DNA from: Paenibacillus sp. RC67 | GTDB taxonomy: Bacteria; Bacillota; Bacilli; Paenibacillales; NBRC-103111 | NCBI RefSeq assembly: GCF_030020805.1 | Contig: NZ_CP125098.1 | Location: forward strand, 5,851,501 to 5,915,500 | Length of the DNA stretch: 64,000 nucleotides | Reading direction: 5' to 3' | In this document: positions 48,970 through 57,994 of the stretch, in pieces | Position numbering within the stretch: the stretch's first letter is position 1 | Layout: each line of letters begins with the position of its first letter | Translations under genes and position numbers: made by a program | The notes under the pieces: model-generated | Seen by the model: only the letters and a program-made list of their open reading frames with translations | Database searches by the model: none | Told to the model about the DNA's origin: nothing

Positions 48970-50958
48970 TTACGTCGTCAACGAAGGCTCCACGGTCTCC
49001 TTCCATTTCACGTCAGGAGGCATCAGCGCCGCGATATGCTCCCACACCGCATCCAGTTCTGGCCGCTCCTCGCTGAATATCGCGATAAGACCTCGATCCT
49101 CTCGGGAGCGAATCAGACGTCCCATCCCTTGCTTTAGACGAAGCAGCATGTATGGCAGATCCACCTCGTCGAAAGGAGCAGAGGATGCCTGCCGTTTGGC
49201 CATGAAGACAGGGTCTTGCGGCGGAAAAGGAAGCGACCAAATGATGACGTTGGATAATGAAGGACCCGGCACATCCAATCCTTCCCACAAGCTGACAGCA
49301 CACAGGATGCTATGCTCATCATTTTGGAAAGAGGCTATCAGATGGCTGATTTCTTGTTCTCCCTCAAACCCGAAGCGCATATCCGCACATTCCGGATAGT
49401 TAACAATTTCCTTCTTAAACCGCTGCAGCTCATCCTTGGTAGGGAACAGAATCAAAGCTCTTCCTTCCGTCTGTACCAGCAGTCGAACCGCCGTCTTCAT
49501 CTTTTCAGAGAACGTCCCTTTATAGGACCATTTCGGCACGATGACCTCCATTTGGTTTTCATAATCATAGGAAGAAGCTACAGAGAACGATAAGGACTTG
49601 TCAATGCCCAGACTGTCCGCCACATAATCGAAGGAACCGTCAACCGACAACGTAGCCGAAGAGAAAACAACCGGCATATGAGAGCTGAATACCCCTTCCC
49701 TCAAAACCTCTTTGACCATTCTTGGCATAATGACCAGGGAAGGCCCATTGATGCTGTCGGTAACCCAACAAATCAAGTTGTCGGATTGATGAAAGAGAGC
49801 CAGCGCCTTTTGCATCATTTCCAGGTGTTCCTCAACAATGCGCAGCTCGTACTCATTCAAGGTAAACAGCTCGCTCTCAAAAACAAGCTCCTCCTCTATC
49901 TCCGTCAGCACATTTTGGAACCTTTTGATTTCTTGCAGCAATCGCTCATTCACTACAACCTGCTTACGATCCGAGCCTACAACCGTTTTGCTCTGGCTTC
50001 CAAGCACTTCGAACATCACTTCGCTCTGCAAAATAGCCTCATCAATAAGCACCGCCAAGGATTCACGAACTTCCCCTTTTAACAGCCTTGTAATGAGCTC
50101 TTCGAATACGACATGCTTCAATTTATACGTGAGCGCCTTTTGGGCTGCCGATTCCAGCAAATGGCCTTCATCAAAAACAACCGCACAATGCTCCGGGAGC
50201 AGAGGAAGTTGTCCCTCGCGCTTCCTTCCTTCATACGTCCAAATATGCTCCATGTAAAAATCATGAGAGCAAATGATTAAATCGCCAGCTCTCCGATAAT
50301 GGTCGCGCGACAACGTCTGTCCACAGCGGTGACGCCTGTCGCAAACAAAACAGTCCTGAAAGGAATCCCAATTGATCTTGTTCCATTGATGATCATTAAG
50401 ATGAGGATAGTTTTTCCGGTCCCCGTAAGCATGAAACGACTGAAGAGTCTCCCTGGAATGAACGAACTCAGGCAGCTCCTCATACACTTCTCCGAAGGTG
50501 TCCACGTCCTCATGTCCCAGCCTTGCTTCATCCAGTTTGACCAGGCACACATACTGATCCGGTGACTTACCCAATCGGGCATCGATGGCCATACCTAAAT
50601 AGCGCGACAGCTTGGCAATATCCCCTTCCGGCTTCACCAGCTGTTCAATCAGCGATTCGTCAGCACAGGCAATAACCGCAGGCTTTCTAGTATAGCGTGC
50701 ATAGCAAATGGCATATAGCAAGTAAACCAACGTTTTGCCTGTTCCTACGCCCGCTTCTGCAAATATAGTCTGTTTCTCCGCAAACGCCCGTTCAAGCTGA
50801 AAAGCCATATAGATCTGCTCATCACGAACCTCAAATCCTGATTCCGGTAGAATGTCATAAAATACGTCCGCTATCCAATTCCCTACCTGCTGAATAAAAG
50901 GCTGGGAATGGTCATATTCAAAAGGATACCGCTCCAAAGTCAATTTGCCCCCATGCAA
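48970..50958 (-). CDS. DinG/XPD-like ATP-dependent DNA helicase
   Basis: Superfamily 2 helicase of 662 aa. Walker A AGVGTGKT is near residue 70, box II is VVFDEGHLL, and the C-terminal motifs are VVFSSATL, LFPTKDELQ and GMGRLIRSREDRGLI. Four Cys (one in PDQYVC, two in DCFVC, one in RRHRC) match the 4Fe-4S site of DinG/YoaA/XPD helicases. It probably acts on forked or RNA-paired DNA in repair. The start is uncertain; TTG 50958 has no clear ribosome site. Confidence 0.88.
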   Translation of the reverse strand: MHGGKLTLERYPFEYDHSQPFIQQVGNWIADVFYDILPESGFEVRDEQIYMAFQLERAFAEKQTIFAEAGVGTGKTLVYLLYAICYARYTRKPAVIACADESLIEQLVKPEGDIAKLSRYLGMAIDARLGKSPDQYVCLVKLDEARLGHEDVDTFGEVYEELPEFVHSRETLQSFHAYGDRKNYPHLNDHQWNKINWDSFQDCFVCDRRHRCGQTLSRDHYRRAGDLIICSHDFYMEHIWTYEGRKREGQLPLLPEHCAVVFDEGHLLESAAQKALTYKLKHVVFEELITRLLKGEVRESLAVLIDEAILQSEVMFEVLGSQSKTVVGSDRKQVVVNERLLQEIKRFQNVLTEIEEELVFESELFTLNEYELRIVEEHLEMMQKALALFHQSDNLICWVTDSINGPSLVIMPRMVKEVLREGVFSSHMPVVFSSATLSVDGSFDYVADSLGIDKSLSFSVASSYDYENQMEVIVPKWSYKGTFSEKMKTAVRLLVQTEGRALILFPTKDELQRFKKEIVNYPECADMRFGFEGEQEISHLIASFQNDEHSILCAVSLWEGLDVPGPSLSNVIIWSLPFPPQDPVFMAKRQASSAPFDEVDLPYMLLRLKQGMGRLIRSREDRGLIAIFSEERPELDAVWEHIAALMPPDVKWKETVEPSLTT

Positions 50959-51018
50959 TCATAATTGATCAAGATGATAAAAAGGATACTGGAATCCCTT
51001 CCCGTATCCTCAACCTTA

Positions 51019-51648
51019 TTACACCAACTGAATCGTAAACTCTCCGAATAGCTCATTACCCCAAAGGAGCTCCATTCGCTCACCGGATGACACAGCCGCA
51101 ACGCCTGCAGGCGTTCCCGTATAAATAATGTCCCCTTTACCGAGACCATAATGCTTGGCTATGTAATCGACGATGACTTGAAAGTTAAAGATCATATCTT
51201 GGATATTGCCGCGCTGTGCCTCTACCCCATTGCGGAGTAAGGAAAACTCTGTTTGCTTGACCTCATCGAACCCTGGAAACGCATGAAATTCGGTGATGAC
51301 TGCCGAGTTCAAGAAGCCTTTGGCAGGCAGCCAAGGCTGACCTTTCTTTTTGATAACCGATTGCACATCGCGCAAAGTAAAATCGATGCCAAGCGCCATT
51401 TTGTCGATCAATTGATTAACCGTCATGCCAGGTTTATAATCAGCACCTACATGCAGAACGAGTTCCGTTTCAAAGTGAACCTCACCACGATCACCCGGAA
51501 GCGTAATTGGCTGTCCTTGTATAGCTGCGAGCGCATGAGTAGGTTTGGTGAAAATCATCGGTTCGTCCGGCACTTCATTGCCCAACTCTGCGGCATGCAG
51601 ACCGTAATTGCGACCGACACAGTAGATGTTGCGAATGGATTCCATCAT
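51019..51648 (-). CDS. Fumarylacetoacetate hydrolase (FAH) family protein
   Basis: Protein of 209 aa. KPTHALAAIQGQPITLP, then VHFETELVLHVG with the metal-binding Glu residues and GIDFTLRDVQ with the Asp, fit the FAH fold; TGTPAGVAAVSSGER is the C-terminal signature. Family members act as acylpyruvate hydrolases, hydratases or oxaloacetate decarboxylases, so the substrate is unclear. AAAGGA selects ATG 51648 or the adjacent 51645. Confidence 0.87.
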   Translation of the reverse strand: MMESIRNIYCVGRNYGLHAAELGNEVPDEPMIFTKPTHALAAIQGQPITLPGDRGEVHFETELVLHVGADYKPGMTVNQLIDKMALGIDFTLRDVQSVIKKKGQPWLPAKGFLNSAVITEFHAFPGFDEVKQTEFSLLRNGVEAQRGNIQDMIFNFQVIVDYIAKHYGLGKGDIIYTGTPAGVAAVSSGERMELLWGNELFGEFTIQLV

Positions 51649-51772
51649 CGTCATTCCTTTGCTCTCATAGTAACCACATCTCTTAAGCATAATCGAATAG
51701 CGCCGAAATCTCAATGGGCTGCCTTCGTCTCTGCTGCAACTCATGAAATAAGCCCACAAAGTGGGGCTAGAT

Positions 51773-51977
51773 TGTCGAGAAACCCATGAAGCTTTAGATA
51801 TTTACGTGGTACTCCGGTGGGGTACCCCCTTCCGGCCACTGTTGTTATCGGGAAATTTTCAATTCATTCGCTTTACAGCGGTCATTTCCCGATAACAAAG
51901 GTGGACGCTTTCGCTCCTCCAGGGGATACCCCACCTCCCGTTATCCGTCATCTTCTGAATAAATGGGTTTATCGACA
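51773..51977 (+). repeat. Terminator-associated palindromic repeat, copy 3 (205 bp)
   Basis: Ends TGTCGAGAAACC and GGTTTATCGACA. It is similar to copy 1 along its whole length and in the same orientation. The 10-mer CCACAAAGTG occurs on both sides (51754-51763 and 51986-51995). Confidence 0.85.
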
Positions 51978-52056
51978 GACTCACACCACAAAGTGAGACC
52001 TTGGCTTCGAAGCTGATTCAGGTACTTTGCGGGGAGCCCCGAAAGAAGATTAAAAA

Positions 52057-52092
52057 AAGTGAAGGCATCTCTTTATAAGATATCCTTCACTT
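52057..52092 (-). terminator. Terminator of capA
   Basis: AAGTGAAGG / CCTTCACTT with inner ATCT/AGAT pairs. The minus-strand RNA ends in a run of U's. Confidence 0.82.
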
Positions 52093-52102
52093 GAGCTTTT
52101 GT

Positions 52103-53710
52103 TTATTGACGCTTATCGTCGCCTTCCGGAGTAGGCGTCGGTTTCGGCGTTGTCTTAGGTTTTGGACTCGGCGTAGGTGTGGGCTTCGGCGTTGCGGTTG
52201 AATTCGGTTTGGCCGAATGTTGTGAATCACTCGGTTTGGAGCTAGTACCTCCTGAAGTGCTGCCGGATGGTTTCGACGTTCCGCTCTCTGAAGTAATACC
52301 TGATTTCTGCGTTGGAGTTCCTGTGTCCTTCTTCGTATCCTCTGTAGGCTTTTTAGTCGGCGCTGCAGGAGTCGGTGTAGGCTTCGGCAGCGGTGCCACA
52401 GGGCCTTCCGTAATTTTGCCTTCCTTATCTACCTTAGCGTTAATCGATATTTTACTCAACTTGTCAAACAGCTTAGCCCCGTCTTCCTCTGTCATTCGTA
52501 CCGGCTGCGCCCATTTCGTTAAGATCGGAACCATTTGCAGCTCACAGGTCCGCTCCTTCGTGCATTCCGCATCCAGAACCATACTTTCCCAGGTGGCCGG
52601 CTCCTCATTTGTTGTGAATATAAAATTGCCCATGCTGTAGGCGATCCACTTGCCTTTATACAGCTCAAACCCTTGCACAACATGAGGATGACTTGCTACG
52701 ACGAGGTCTGCACCCTGATCGATATACTTGTGAGCTAGATCGGTTTGGTCCTTAACCGGCCGGTCTTTGCGCTCTACCCCCCAATGGGCTATAACGACGA
52801 CCAAGTCGGCCTCCTGCCGTGCTTTGGCTATAGCTTCAAGCGGCAGCTTCGTGCTATACGTTTCGGCAACTCCCGGCTTGTTCTTACCCGCATACCAATC
52901 TGAATTTTCTGCAACGCGGCTGAATCCGAGGAATGCGATCTTTATCCCATTACGTTCCATAATGACCGATTGGTAGGCTTCATCGCTATTGCGTCCGGTA
53001 CCCACCCGCTTCATGCCTACTTTATCCAGCTCGTCCAACGTATCGAGAAGTCCTTCTTCACCATAATCCAAAATATGATTATTGGCCGTGTTGACCAGAT
53101 CGATACCTGCCGCTTGCAGCGCAGGAAGAGCTTGTGGGGACGACCTGTACACATAATCCTTGGATTGGGCGCTTCCGCGCGAGGTAATCGGAGTTTCTAG
53201 GTTGGCTACCGTGATGTCTGCATTGGATAAATAATCCTTCACATAGCGGTACGGATAGTCCCAACCATTCTTCTTCAATATATCCTCTACCTTACTCGCA
53301 AACATGACATCACCGACAAAAGTAAGCTTTACGCTCTGCTTGCCGTTATCCGCTGTACCTGCTGTACCTGCTGTACCTGCCGCATCAGCAGATCCCTTGG
53401 AAGTTCCTTCAAGGATGGAAACCGATTTGCCATCCCCTCCGCTAGCAGCGTTATTACCGGTTCCACCGGACGGTGGGGCTGTAGATGTGCCTCCCGAGCC
53501 TTTTGGTGATACTTCAACCACAGGTCCTGCTGATTCCGGTGCTTCTTTGCTGGATAACCAATTCATTAAATAACTGAATGAGGCCAAAGTCAGTACACCG
53601 AGAATACTGAGTGTGATCCATGTCTTACGATTATTTTTCTTTTGTTCCAGCTGTTTTTGGATACGTGTTTCATTCATTTCCTGCTCGTTTTGGGAGAGCG
53701 TTTCATTCAC
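52103..53710 (-). CDS. CapA-family metallophosphatase-like cell-surface protein
   Basis: Protein of 535 aa: short cytosolic start, one membrane helix (TWITLSILGVLTLASFSYLM), a Gly/Ser/Thr/Ala linker of ~75 residues, and the CapA domain (residues ~125-390) with LTFVGDVMFASKVED, NLETPITSRG, NTANNHILDYG, AHWGVE and ASHPHVVQG. A ~115 residue Pro/Thr/Lys tail follows. PgsA/CapA acts in poly-gamma-glutamate export, but no pgsBC genes are here. GTG 53710 is the start. The linker has three 9 bp tandem repeats encoding Ala-Gly-Thr. Confidence 0.88.
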   Translation of the reverse strand: MNETLSQNEQEMNETRIQKQLEQKKNNRKTWITLSILGVLTLASFSYLMNWLSSKEAPESAGPVVEVSPKGSGGTSTAPPSGGTGNNAASGGDGKSVSILEGTSKGSADAAGTAGTAGTADNGKQSVKLTFVGDVMFASKVEDILKKNGWDYPYRYVKDYLSNADITVANLETPITSRGSAQSKDYVYRSSPQALPALQAAGIDLVNTANNHILDYGEEGLLDTLDELDKVGMKRVGTGRNSDEAYQSVIMERNGIKIAFLGFSRVAENSDWYAGKNKPGVAETYSTKLPLEAIAKARQEADLVVVIAHWGVERKDRPVKDQTDLAHKYIDQGADLVVASHPHVVQGFELYKGKWIAYSMGNFIFTTNEEPATWESMVLDAECTKERTCELQMVPILTKWAQPVRMTEEDGAKLFDKLSKISINAKVDKEGKITEGPVAPLPKPTPTPAAPTKKPTEDTKKDTGTPTQKSGITSESGTSKPSGSTSGGTSSKPSDSQHSAKPNSTATPKPTPTPSPKPKTTPKPTPTPEGDDKRQ

Positions 53711-54030
53711 TTCCTGCTGGTGTTCAGATCGTGTTTCTTCTATGATGATCTACCCCTTTTTAAAAATGCTGCATGAAAGACAATAGTTCTTCAGAACCTA
53801 CTGTAATCGGGAAAACGAAGACCTTCTGCCATTATACCAAATCTTCCCGATCGGGTCATGGAACCAAACACCTATATAGTATCTGCTCTAAAGGATCTGT
53901 GCTTGAGGGGTAGAGTAAAATGTGAATATTTGCCATACATGTGGTACAATTAAAAAGTATGGCTAGGCTATTTAACTAAATCGCGACTCAAGACGCAATT
54001 TATAGACAGCAGGAAAAGAGGAGAACCGTT
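53711..54030. other. 320 bp divergent promoter region of capA and the MFS gene
   Basis: No gene seen. For capA, an extended -10 TGGTATAAT lies on the minus strand (TATAAT at 53836-53831), flanked by ATCGGGAA and TTCCCGAT about 40 bp apart. For the MFS gene, TGGTACAAT near 53940 is a possible extended -10. Confidence 0.6.
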
Positions 54031-55245
54031 TTGGCAAGATGGCAAATAAATTTAATCGTCCTATGGATCGGACAATTTCTGGTAATGAGCGGAATGACGA
54101 TGATCACTCCCTTCTTACCGCTGTATATTCAGGAAATGGGTTTGTCAGATCCCCATCAAATCGCGATGTGGTCAGGCTTCATCTTCGCAGGCAACTTTGT
54201 TACCTCCTTTTTATTTCAACCTATTTGGGGAGGTTTGTCCGACCGATACGGCCGCAAGGTCATGCTGCTGCGCTCCGGCTTCGGGATGGCCATCGTCATG
54301 ACCCTTATGGGCTTCGCTACAAGCCCTTGGCAGCTGCTCGGACTCCGCATCGTCAACGGCGTCATCTCGGGCTTTATGCCTGCGGCTGTTGCGCTTATGT
54401 CAACGAATACACCTAAGGAAAAAATGGGATTCGCTATGGGCACCTTGCAATCGGGTGGAGTTGCAGGCTCGATACTCGGACCGTTTATTGGTGGGCTGAT
54501 GGCCGAGTGGGTCGGTTTCCGTCCCATTTTCTACATTACAGGACCGCTGTTATTCTGCGCTTCACTTCTTGCCATGTTCCTCGTAAAGGAAAACTTTGAC
54601 GCCGCTGCAGCCAAGAAAAAAGCAAATATATCGACCATCGAAGGTTTCAAGGAAATTAAAAAAACGAAAGAGCTGCCCGCCCTTTATGCCGTTACTTTCG
54701 TCATTCAATTCTCGATGCTGAGTTCTATGACCTTAATCCCTTTGTTTGTACAGGATTTACACGGCAAAGGAGAAATGCTGGCCTTCTATTCAGGACTCGT
54801 CGGCTCTATTACCGGCTTTTCTAATATGATCGCCTCTCCCCTTCTCGGTCGACTGAGTGACAGAATCGGGTCGGTCAAAATATTAGCTGTTTGTTTGGTC
54901 GGGGCCGCTATTTCTTTCATACCCCAAGCCTTTGTAACGAACATATGGCAATTGTTTGCTGCACGATTCATGCTTGGCTTATTTATGGGCGGAATGCTGC
55001 CCTCAGTCCAAACCTTAATAAGCAGCTTCGCCCCTAAAGGGATGGAAAGCCGCGCCTACAGCTTCAATACCAGCGCCTTGAGTCTAGGCAATATGCTGGG
55101 ACCGGTTATCGGTGGCGTAGTGTCAGGCTGGATTCATATTCAAGGATTGTTTATTATGGCGGCAGTCCTGCTGTTCGCCAATGCATTTTGGGTGCGCAAA
55201 GCACTGTTTAATCGTCAGCCTCGTCCCGGGGAGCAGTCTCCATAG
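54031..55245 (+). CDS. MFS multidrug efflux transporter (DHA1 type)
   Basis: Polytopic protein of 404 aa with 12 helices. GGLSDRYGRKVMLL is motif A, LRIVNGVISGFMPAAVAL motif B, and SGGVAGSILGPFIGGLMAE motif C, the antiporter motif of drug exporters. GRLSDRIGSVKIL repeats motif A in the second half. TTG 54031 follows AGAGGAGA. Substrates unknown. A small membrane protein gene follows. Confidence 0.87.
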   Translation: MARWQINLIVLWIGQFLVMSGMTMITPFLPLYIQEMGLSDPHQIAMWSGFIFAGNFVTSFLFQPIWGGLSDRYGRKVMLLRSGFGMAIVMTLMGFATSPWQLLGLRIVNGVISGFMPAAVALMSTNTPKEKMGFAMGTLQSGGVAGSILGPFIGGLMAEWVGFRPIFYITGPLLFCASLLAMFLVKENFDAAAAKKKANISTIEGFKEIKKTKELPALYAVTFVIQFSMLSSMTLIPLFVQDLHGKGEMLAFYSGLVGSITGFSNMIASPLLGRLSDRIGSVKILAVCLVGAAISFIPQAFVTNIWQLFAARFMLGLFMGGMLPSVQTLISSFAPKGMESRAYSFNTSALSLGNMLGPVIGGVVSGWIHIQGLFIMAAVLLFANAFWVRKALFNRQPRPGEQSP

Positions 55246-55276
55246 ACGTGGATCCATTATGTTTCGGAGGTGCTGG

Positions 55277-55459
55277 ATGAAAGTGAGTGTAAAGAAGGTT
55301 TTGTTCGTCATCGTATGTGCAGAGCTAATGATTTGGTATTGGTCTCAAATGGACATAAGTGAACAAAACCGGCAGGTCGTCTACCATCAAAACAACCACG
55401 AAACGGAAGCGCCTCAGAAACCCCATGGTAACGGAACTGTACTAAAAAAAGCGTCATAG
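55277..55459 (+). CDS. Small single-helix protein, 60 aa
   Basis: Starts MKVSVKKVLFVIVCAELMIW after GGAGGTG. One N-terminal membrane helix or signal anchor is followed by a polar tail rich in Gln, Asn and His (QVVYHQNNHETEAPQK). I do not recognise it. It lies 31 bp after the MFS gene and could be its partner. A shared terminator follows. Confidence 0.6.
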   Translation: MKVSVKKVLFVIVCAELMIWYWSQMDISEQNRQVVYHQNNHETEAPQKPHGNGTVLKKAS

Positions 55460-55488
55460 CGTATATTAAACCAATTGGATTGTGCTAA

Positions 55489-55549
55489 TAAAAAAGCCGC
55501 TAAAGCTTCGCTCCCAGTCAAGGAGCAGGCCATTAGCGGCTATTTTTTT
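55489..55549. terminator. Bidirectional terminator before the O-methyltransferase gene
   Basis: AGCCGCTAA pairs with TTAGCGGCT (55533-55541) across a 28 nt loop, with A-run left and T-run right. Confidence 0.85.
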
Positions 55550-55558
55550 CATGCGGAT

Positions 55559-56197
55559 TTAGCGAATTCTTGCAATAGCCAAGCCGTCATAGGCGGGTAA
55601 AATAACCCCTTCCAGACGCGGATCGCTTGCGATACTTTTATTGAATTCACGCATTTTGACAACCCGGTTGCCCTGTTCCTCCGGATTCATGCTATCTCCA
55701 TGCATCAGGGTATTATCCCCTACGATGACAGCTCCCGGATTGGCCAGCTTGATCGCCCATTCCAAGTAATTCGGGTAATTGCCCTTGTCGGCATCGATGA
55801 AGAACAGATCGAACTTGAGTCCCTCTGCCTCCAGCTGAGCAAGGCTGTCCAAAGCTTCGCCCACTCGGTATTCCACCTTGTCCCCAAGTCCAGCTTCCTT
55901 CAGATTACGATGGGCCATATCCGCATACTCCTGCTTCAATTCCAAGGAATACAGCTTCCCCTGCTCACCCAAGCCACGCGCAAGGCAAATGCCGCTGTAG
56001 CCTCCAAGGGCACCAATTTCCATCACGCTGCGCGCTCCTGTCATTTTAACGAGAAGCGTCAATAGCTTGCCGTAGCCTTTGGCAACCGAAATATCCCTCA
56101 TACCGCTATCCGCAATACTTTTGGTTACTTTTTCCAACTGCTCATCCTGTTCCAATAAAGATTCTACATATTGCTCCGCCGTCGGCTGCTCCATCAT
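55559..56197 (-). CDS. O-methyltransferase family 3 (TrmR/YrrM-like)
   Basis: SAM-dependent enzyme of 212 aa. VMEIGALGGYSGICLARGL is the SAM loop, FDLFFIDADKGNYPNYLEWA holds the metal-binding Asp, and VIVGDNTLMHG the Asp-Asn pair. Relatives include catechol/caffeoyl-CoA methyltransferases and the tRNA 5-hydroxyuridine methylase TrmR; the genomic setting of trmR (peptidase genes) is absent, so the substrate is open. GGGAGGA sets the ATG. Confidence 0.87.
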   Translation of the reverse strand: MMEQPTAEQYVESLLEQDEQLEKVTKSIADSGMRDISVAKGYGKLLTLLVKMTGARSVMEIGALGGYSGICLARGLGEQGKLYSLELKQEYADMAHRNLKEAGLGDKVEYRVGEALDSLAQLEAEGLKFDLFFIDADKGNYPNYLEWAIKLANPGAVIVGDNTLMHGDSMNPEEQGNRVVKMREFNKSIASDPRLEGVILPAYDGLAIARIR

Positions 56198-56358
56198 GCC
56201 ATTTCCTCCCGAATCATTGTATAAACGCCACGTTTATCCTATACTAGACTATTGTATGGCTTTTCCAAAAAGACTTCAACTAATCATGAAGCGTTAATGG
56301 GGATAAACACAGTGCGTCTTAACAAGACGTTAGCTTAGATACGGAGTGAATAAATCAT

Positions 56359-57534
56359 ATGTCAGAGATTCATTTAATCGCCACAGCCCCGATGGGGCTG
56401 GAGGCTGTTGTTGCCCGGGAAGTCCGCGATCTCGGCTACGACCAGGTCACGGTAGAAAACGGCCGCGTCACCTTCGTCGGAGACGAACTCGCCATTGCAA
56501 GAGCCAATCTATGGCTGCGCACCGCGGACCGCGTTCTCGTCAAGATGGGGCAGTTCAAGGCACTCACCTTTGATGAGCTGTTCGAAGGAACCAAGGCGCT
56601 CCCATGGCCGGACTGGATTCCAGAAAATGCGGAATTCCCTGTGGAAGGCCGCTCCCACAAGTCGCAGCTATCCAGCGTACCGGCTTGCCAGGGCATCGTG
56701 AAAAAAGCGATCGTGGAAAGCATGAAGCAGAGCTACCAAACGGAATGGTTCCACGAGACCGGAGCGCGCTACGTTATTGAAGTAGCGCTGTTGAACGACG
56801 TAGCCACGTTGACCCTTGATACAACCGGTGTCGGCCTGCACAAACGGGGTTATCGTAAGCTCGTGACGGAAGCTCCGCTCAAGGAAACGATGGCAGCAGC
56901 GATGATCCTGTTGAGCCGCTGGAGGGCGGAACGCCCGCTGTACGACCCGTTCTGCGGGTCGGGAACCATCCCGATCGAGGCTGCGATGATCGGGTGGAAC
57001 CTGGCGCCGGGGCTGCGGCGTTCCTTTGCCGCCGAGGCGTGGCCTATCGTGCCTGAGGCCCTGTGGGCCGAGGCACGGGAAGAAGCCTACGATCTCGTGC
57101 GGGATGATATCCCGCTGGAGATCGTAGGCTCGGACATCGATAGCGAAGCGATCGATGTGGCTCTGGCCGCCGCCAAGGCGGCAGGGCTGGCGAAGGAGCT
57201 GAGCCTGCAGGTGCTGCCGGTGGCGAAAGCACGGCCGCGGGGCGACTACGGCTGTATCATCACGAACCCGCCGTACGGCGAGCGGCTCGGAGACAGCAGC
57301 GAAGTCGAGAAGGTGCTCCGCCAATTGGGTGGAGTCACTTCCCAGTTGCCCACCTGGTCCACCTTTATACTTAATCCTAACAAGCAATTGGAACGGTACA
57401 TGGGTCGCCCCGCAGACAAAAAGCGCAAGCTGTTTAACGGTCGGATCGAATGCAACCTATACCAATATCTGGCCCCTGGCGGTCTCTACGGCTGGCGCAA
57501 GGAGCAAGACAAGGAACCTGATTCATCTAAATAA
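56359..57534 (+). CDS. THUMP-domain rRNA (guanine-N2)-methyltransferase, YpsC/RlmKL-like
   Basis: Protein of 391 aa. The N-terminal THUMP domain (residues ~45-160) binds RNA. The Rossmann part has LYDPFCGSGTIPIEAAMIG, GSDIDSEAIDVA and IITNPPYGERLGD, the NPPY motif of N-methylases. It closely follows B. subtilis YpsC, which is related to E. coli RlmL. The middle (about 56900-57260) is clearly richer in GC than its surroundings. GGAGTGA precedes the ATG. Confidence 0.92.
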   Translation: MSEIHLIATAPMGLEAVVAREVRDLGYDQVTVENGRVTFVGDELAIARANLWLRTADRVLVKMGQFKALTFDELFEGTKALPWPDWIPENAEFPVEGRSHKSQLSSVPACQGIVKKAIVESMKQSYQTEWFHETGARYVIEVALLNDVATLTLDTTGVGLHKRGYRKLVTEAPLKETMAAAMILLSRWRAERPLYDPFCGSGTIPIEAAMIGWNLAPGLRRSFAAEAWPIVPEALWAEAREEAYDLVRDDIPLEIVGSDIDSEAIDVALAAAKAAGLAKELSLQVLPVAKARPRGDYGCIITNPPYGERLGDSSEVEKVLRQLGGVTSQLPTWSTFILNPNKQLERYMGRPADKKRKLFNGRIECNLYQYLAPGGLYGWRKEQDKEPDSSK

Positions 57535-57565
57535 GGAACCGCATTTTGATTCGGTTCTCCTATTC

Positions 57566-57608
57566 AAACCCATTCCTTCGTTCGATGAACGTGAGAATGG
57601 GTTTTTTT
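57566..57608 (+). terminator. Terminator of the YpsC-like gene
   Basis: AAACCCATTC / GAATGGGTTT (10 bp perfect) followed by a T-run. Confidence 0.9.
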
Positions 57609-57763
57609 ATGCTATTACCATTAGCCTGCTTGTTACTTGCTGAGTCGTGCTTATGGATTTGAATATGCCTCAAATGGACTAGAGAGGAAGCCGTTCAGAA
57701 GGCTTCCGAGGCTGAGTTACTCCGTTAAAAGGAAAGGACAGCATATTGTATCATTAACTGGCT

Positions 57764-57960
57764 TTTGAGAAAGCTTATACATTCAAAAATGGCAGAGGCT
57801 GGAGGTGGGGTGTCCCCTGGAGGAGCGTTAGCGGCCGCCTTTGTTATCTGGAAATTCCCTTAAAAATTTAATTATCATTTCCCGATAACAACAGCGGATG
57901 GAAGGGGATACTCCACCGGAGTACCTCAGACACTTCTTAATTATTTGCTTTTTCATGAGC
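57764..57960 (-). repeat. Terminator-associated palindromic repeat, copy 4 (~197 bp, reverse orientation, diverged)
   Basis: The core 57801-57920 aligns with the reverse of copies 1 and 3 (GGAGGTGGGGTGTCCCCTGG, CCGCCTTTGTTATC, ATTTCCCGATAACAACAGCGG, CTCCACCGGAGTAC when read in pieces). The outer ends are eroded. AAAGGACAGCA lies on both sides (57733-57743 and 57963-57973). Confidence 0.72.
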
Positions 57961-57962
57961 AA

Positions 57963-57988
57963 AAAGGACAGCACTCCGGCTGTCCTTT
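57963..57988 (-). terminator. Terminator of the purA homologue
   Basis: AAAGGACAGC / GCTGTCCTTT (10 bp perfect, 6 nt loop). The minus-strand RNA continues with U's. Confidence 0.85.
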
Positions 57989-57994
57989 CCTTTC

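Larger units (their letters stand above)
51649..52102. other. 454 bp intergenic region without a gene
   Basis: It holds the FAH leader, hairpin AGCCCAC-AAA-GTGGGGCT (51751-51768), repeat copy 3, a second hairpin (CTCAC...GTGAG, 51980-51997) and the capA terminator. Confidence 0.8.
57535..57994. other. 460 bp intergenic region between the YpsC-like gene and the purA homologue
   Basis: No gene seen. It holds the YpsC-like gene terminator, a hairpin GGAAGCC/GGCTTCC near 57690, repeat copy 4 and the terminator of the purA homologue. Confidence 0.8.

Noticed and set aside
56668..57387. A 239-codon frame opposite the YpsC-like gene
   Set aside because: It arises from the GC-rich patch on the other strand; no ribosome site or recognisable domain.
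34048..57960. CRISPR array made of the palindromic repeats
   Set aside because: The copies are 205 bp, widely spaced and in both orientations; no short regular repeat-spacer pattern or cas gene is present.
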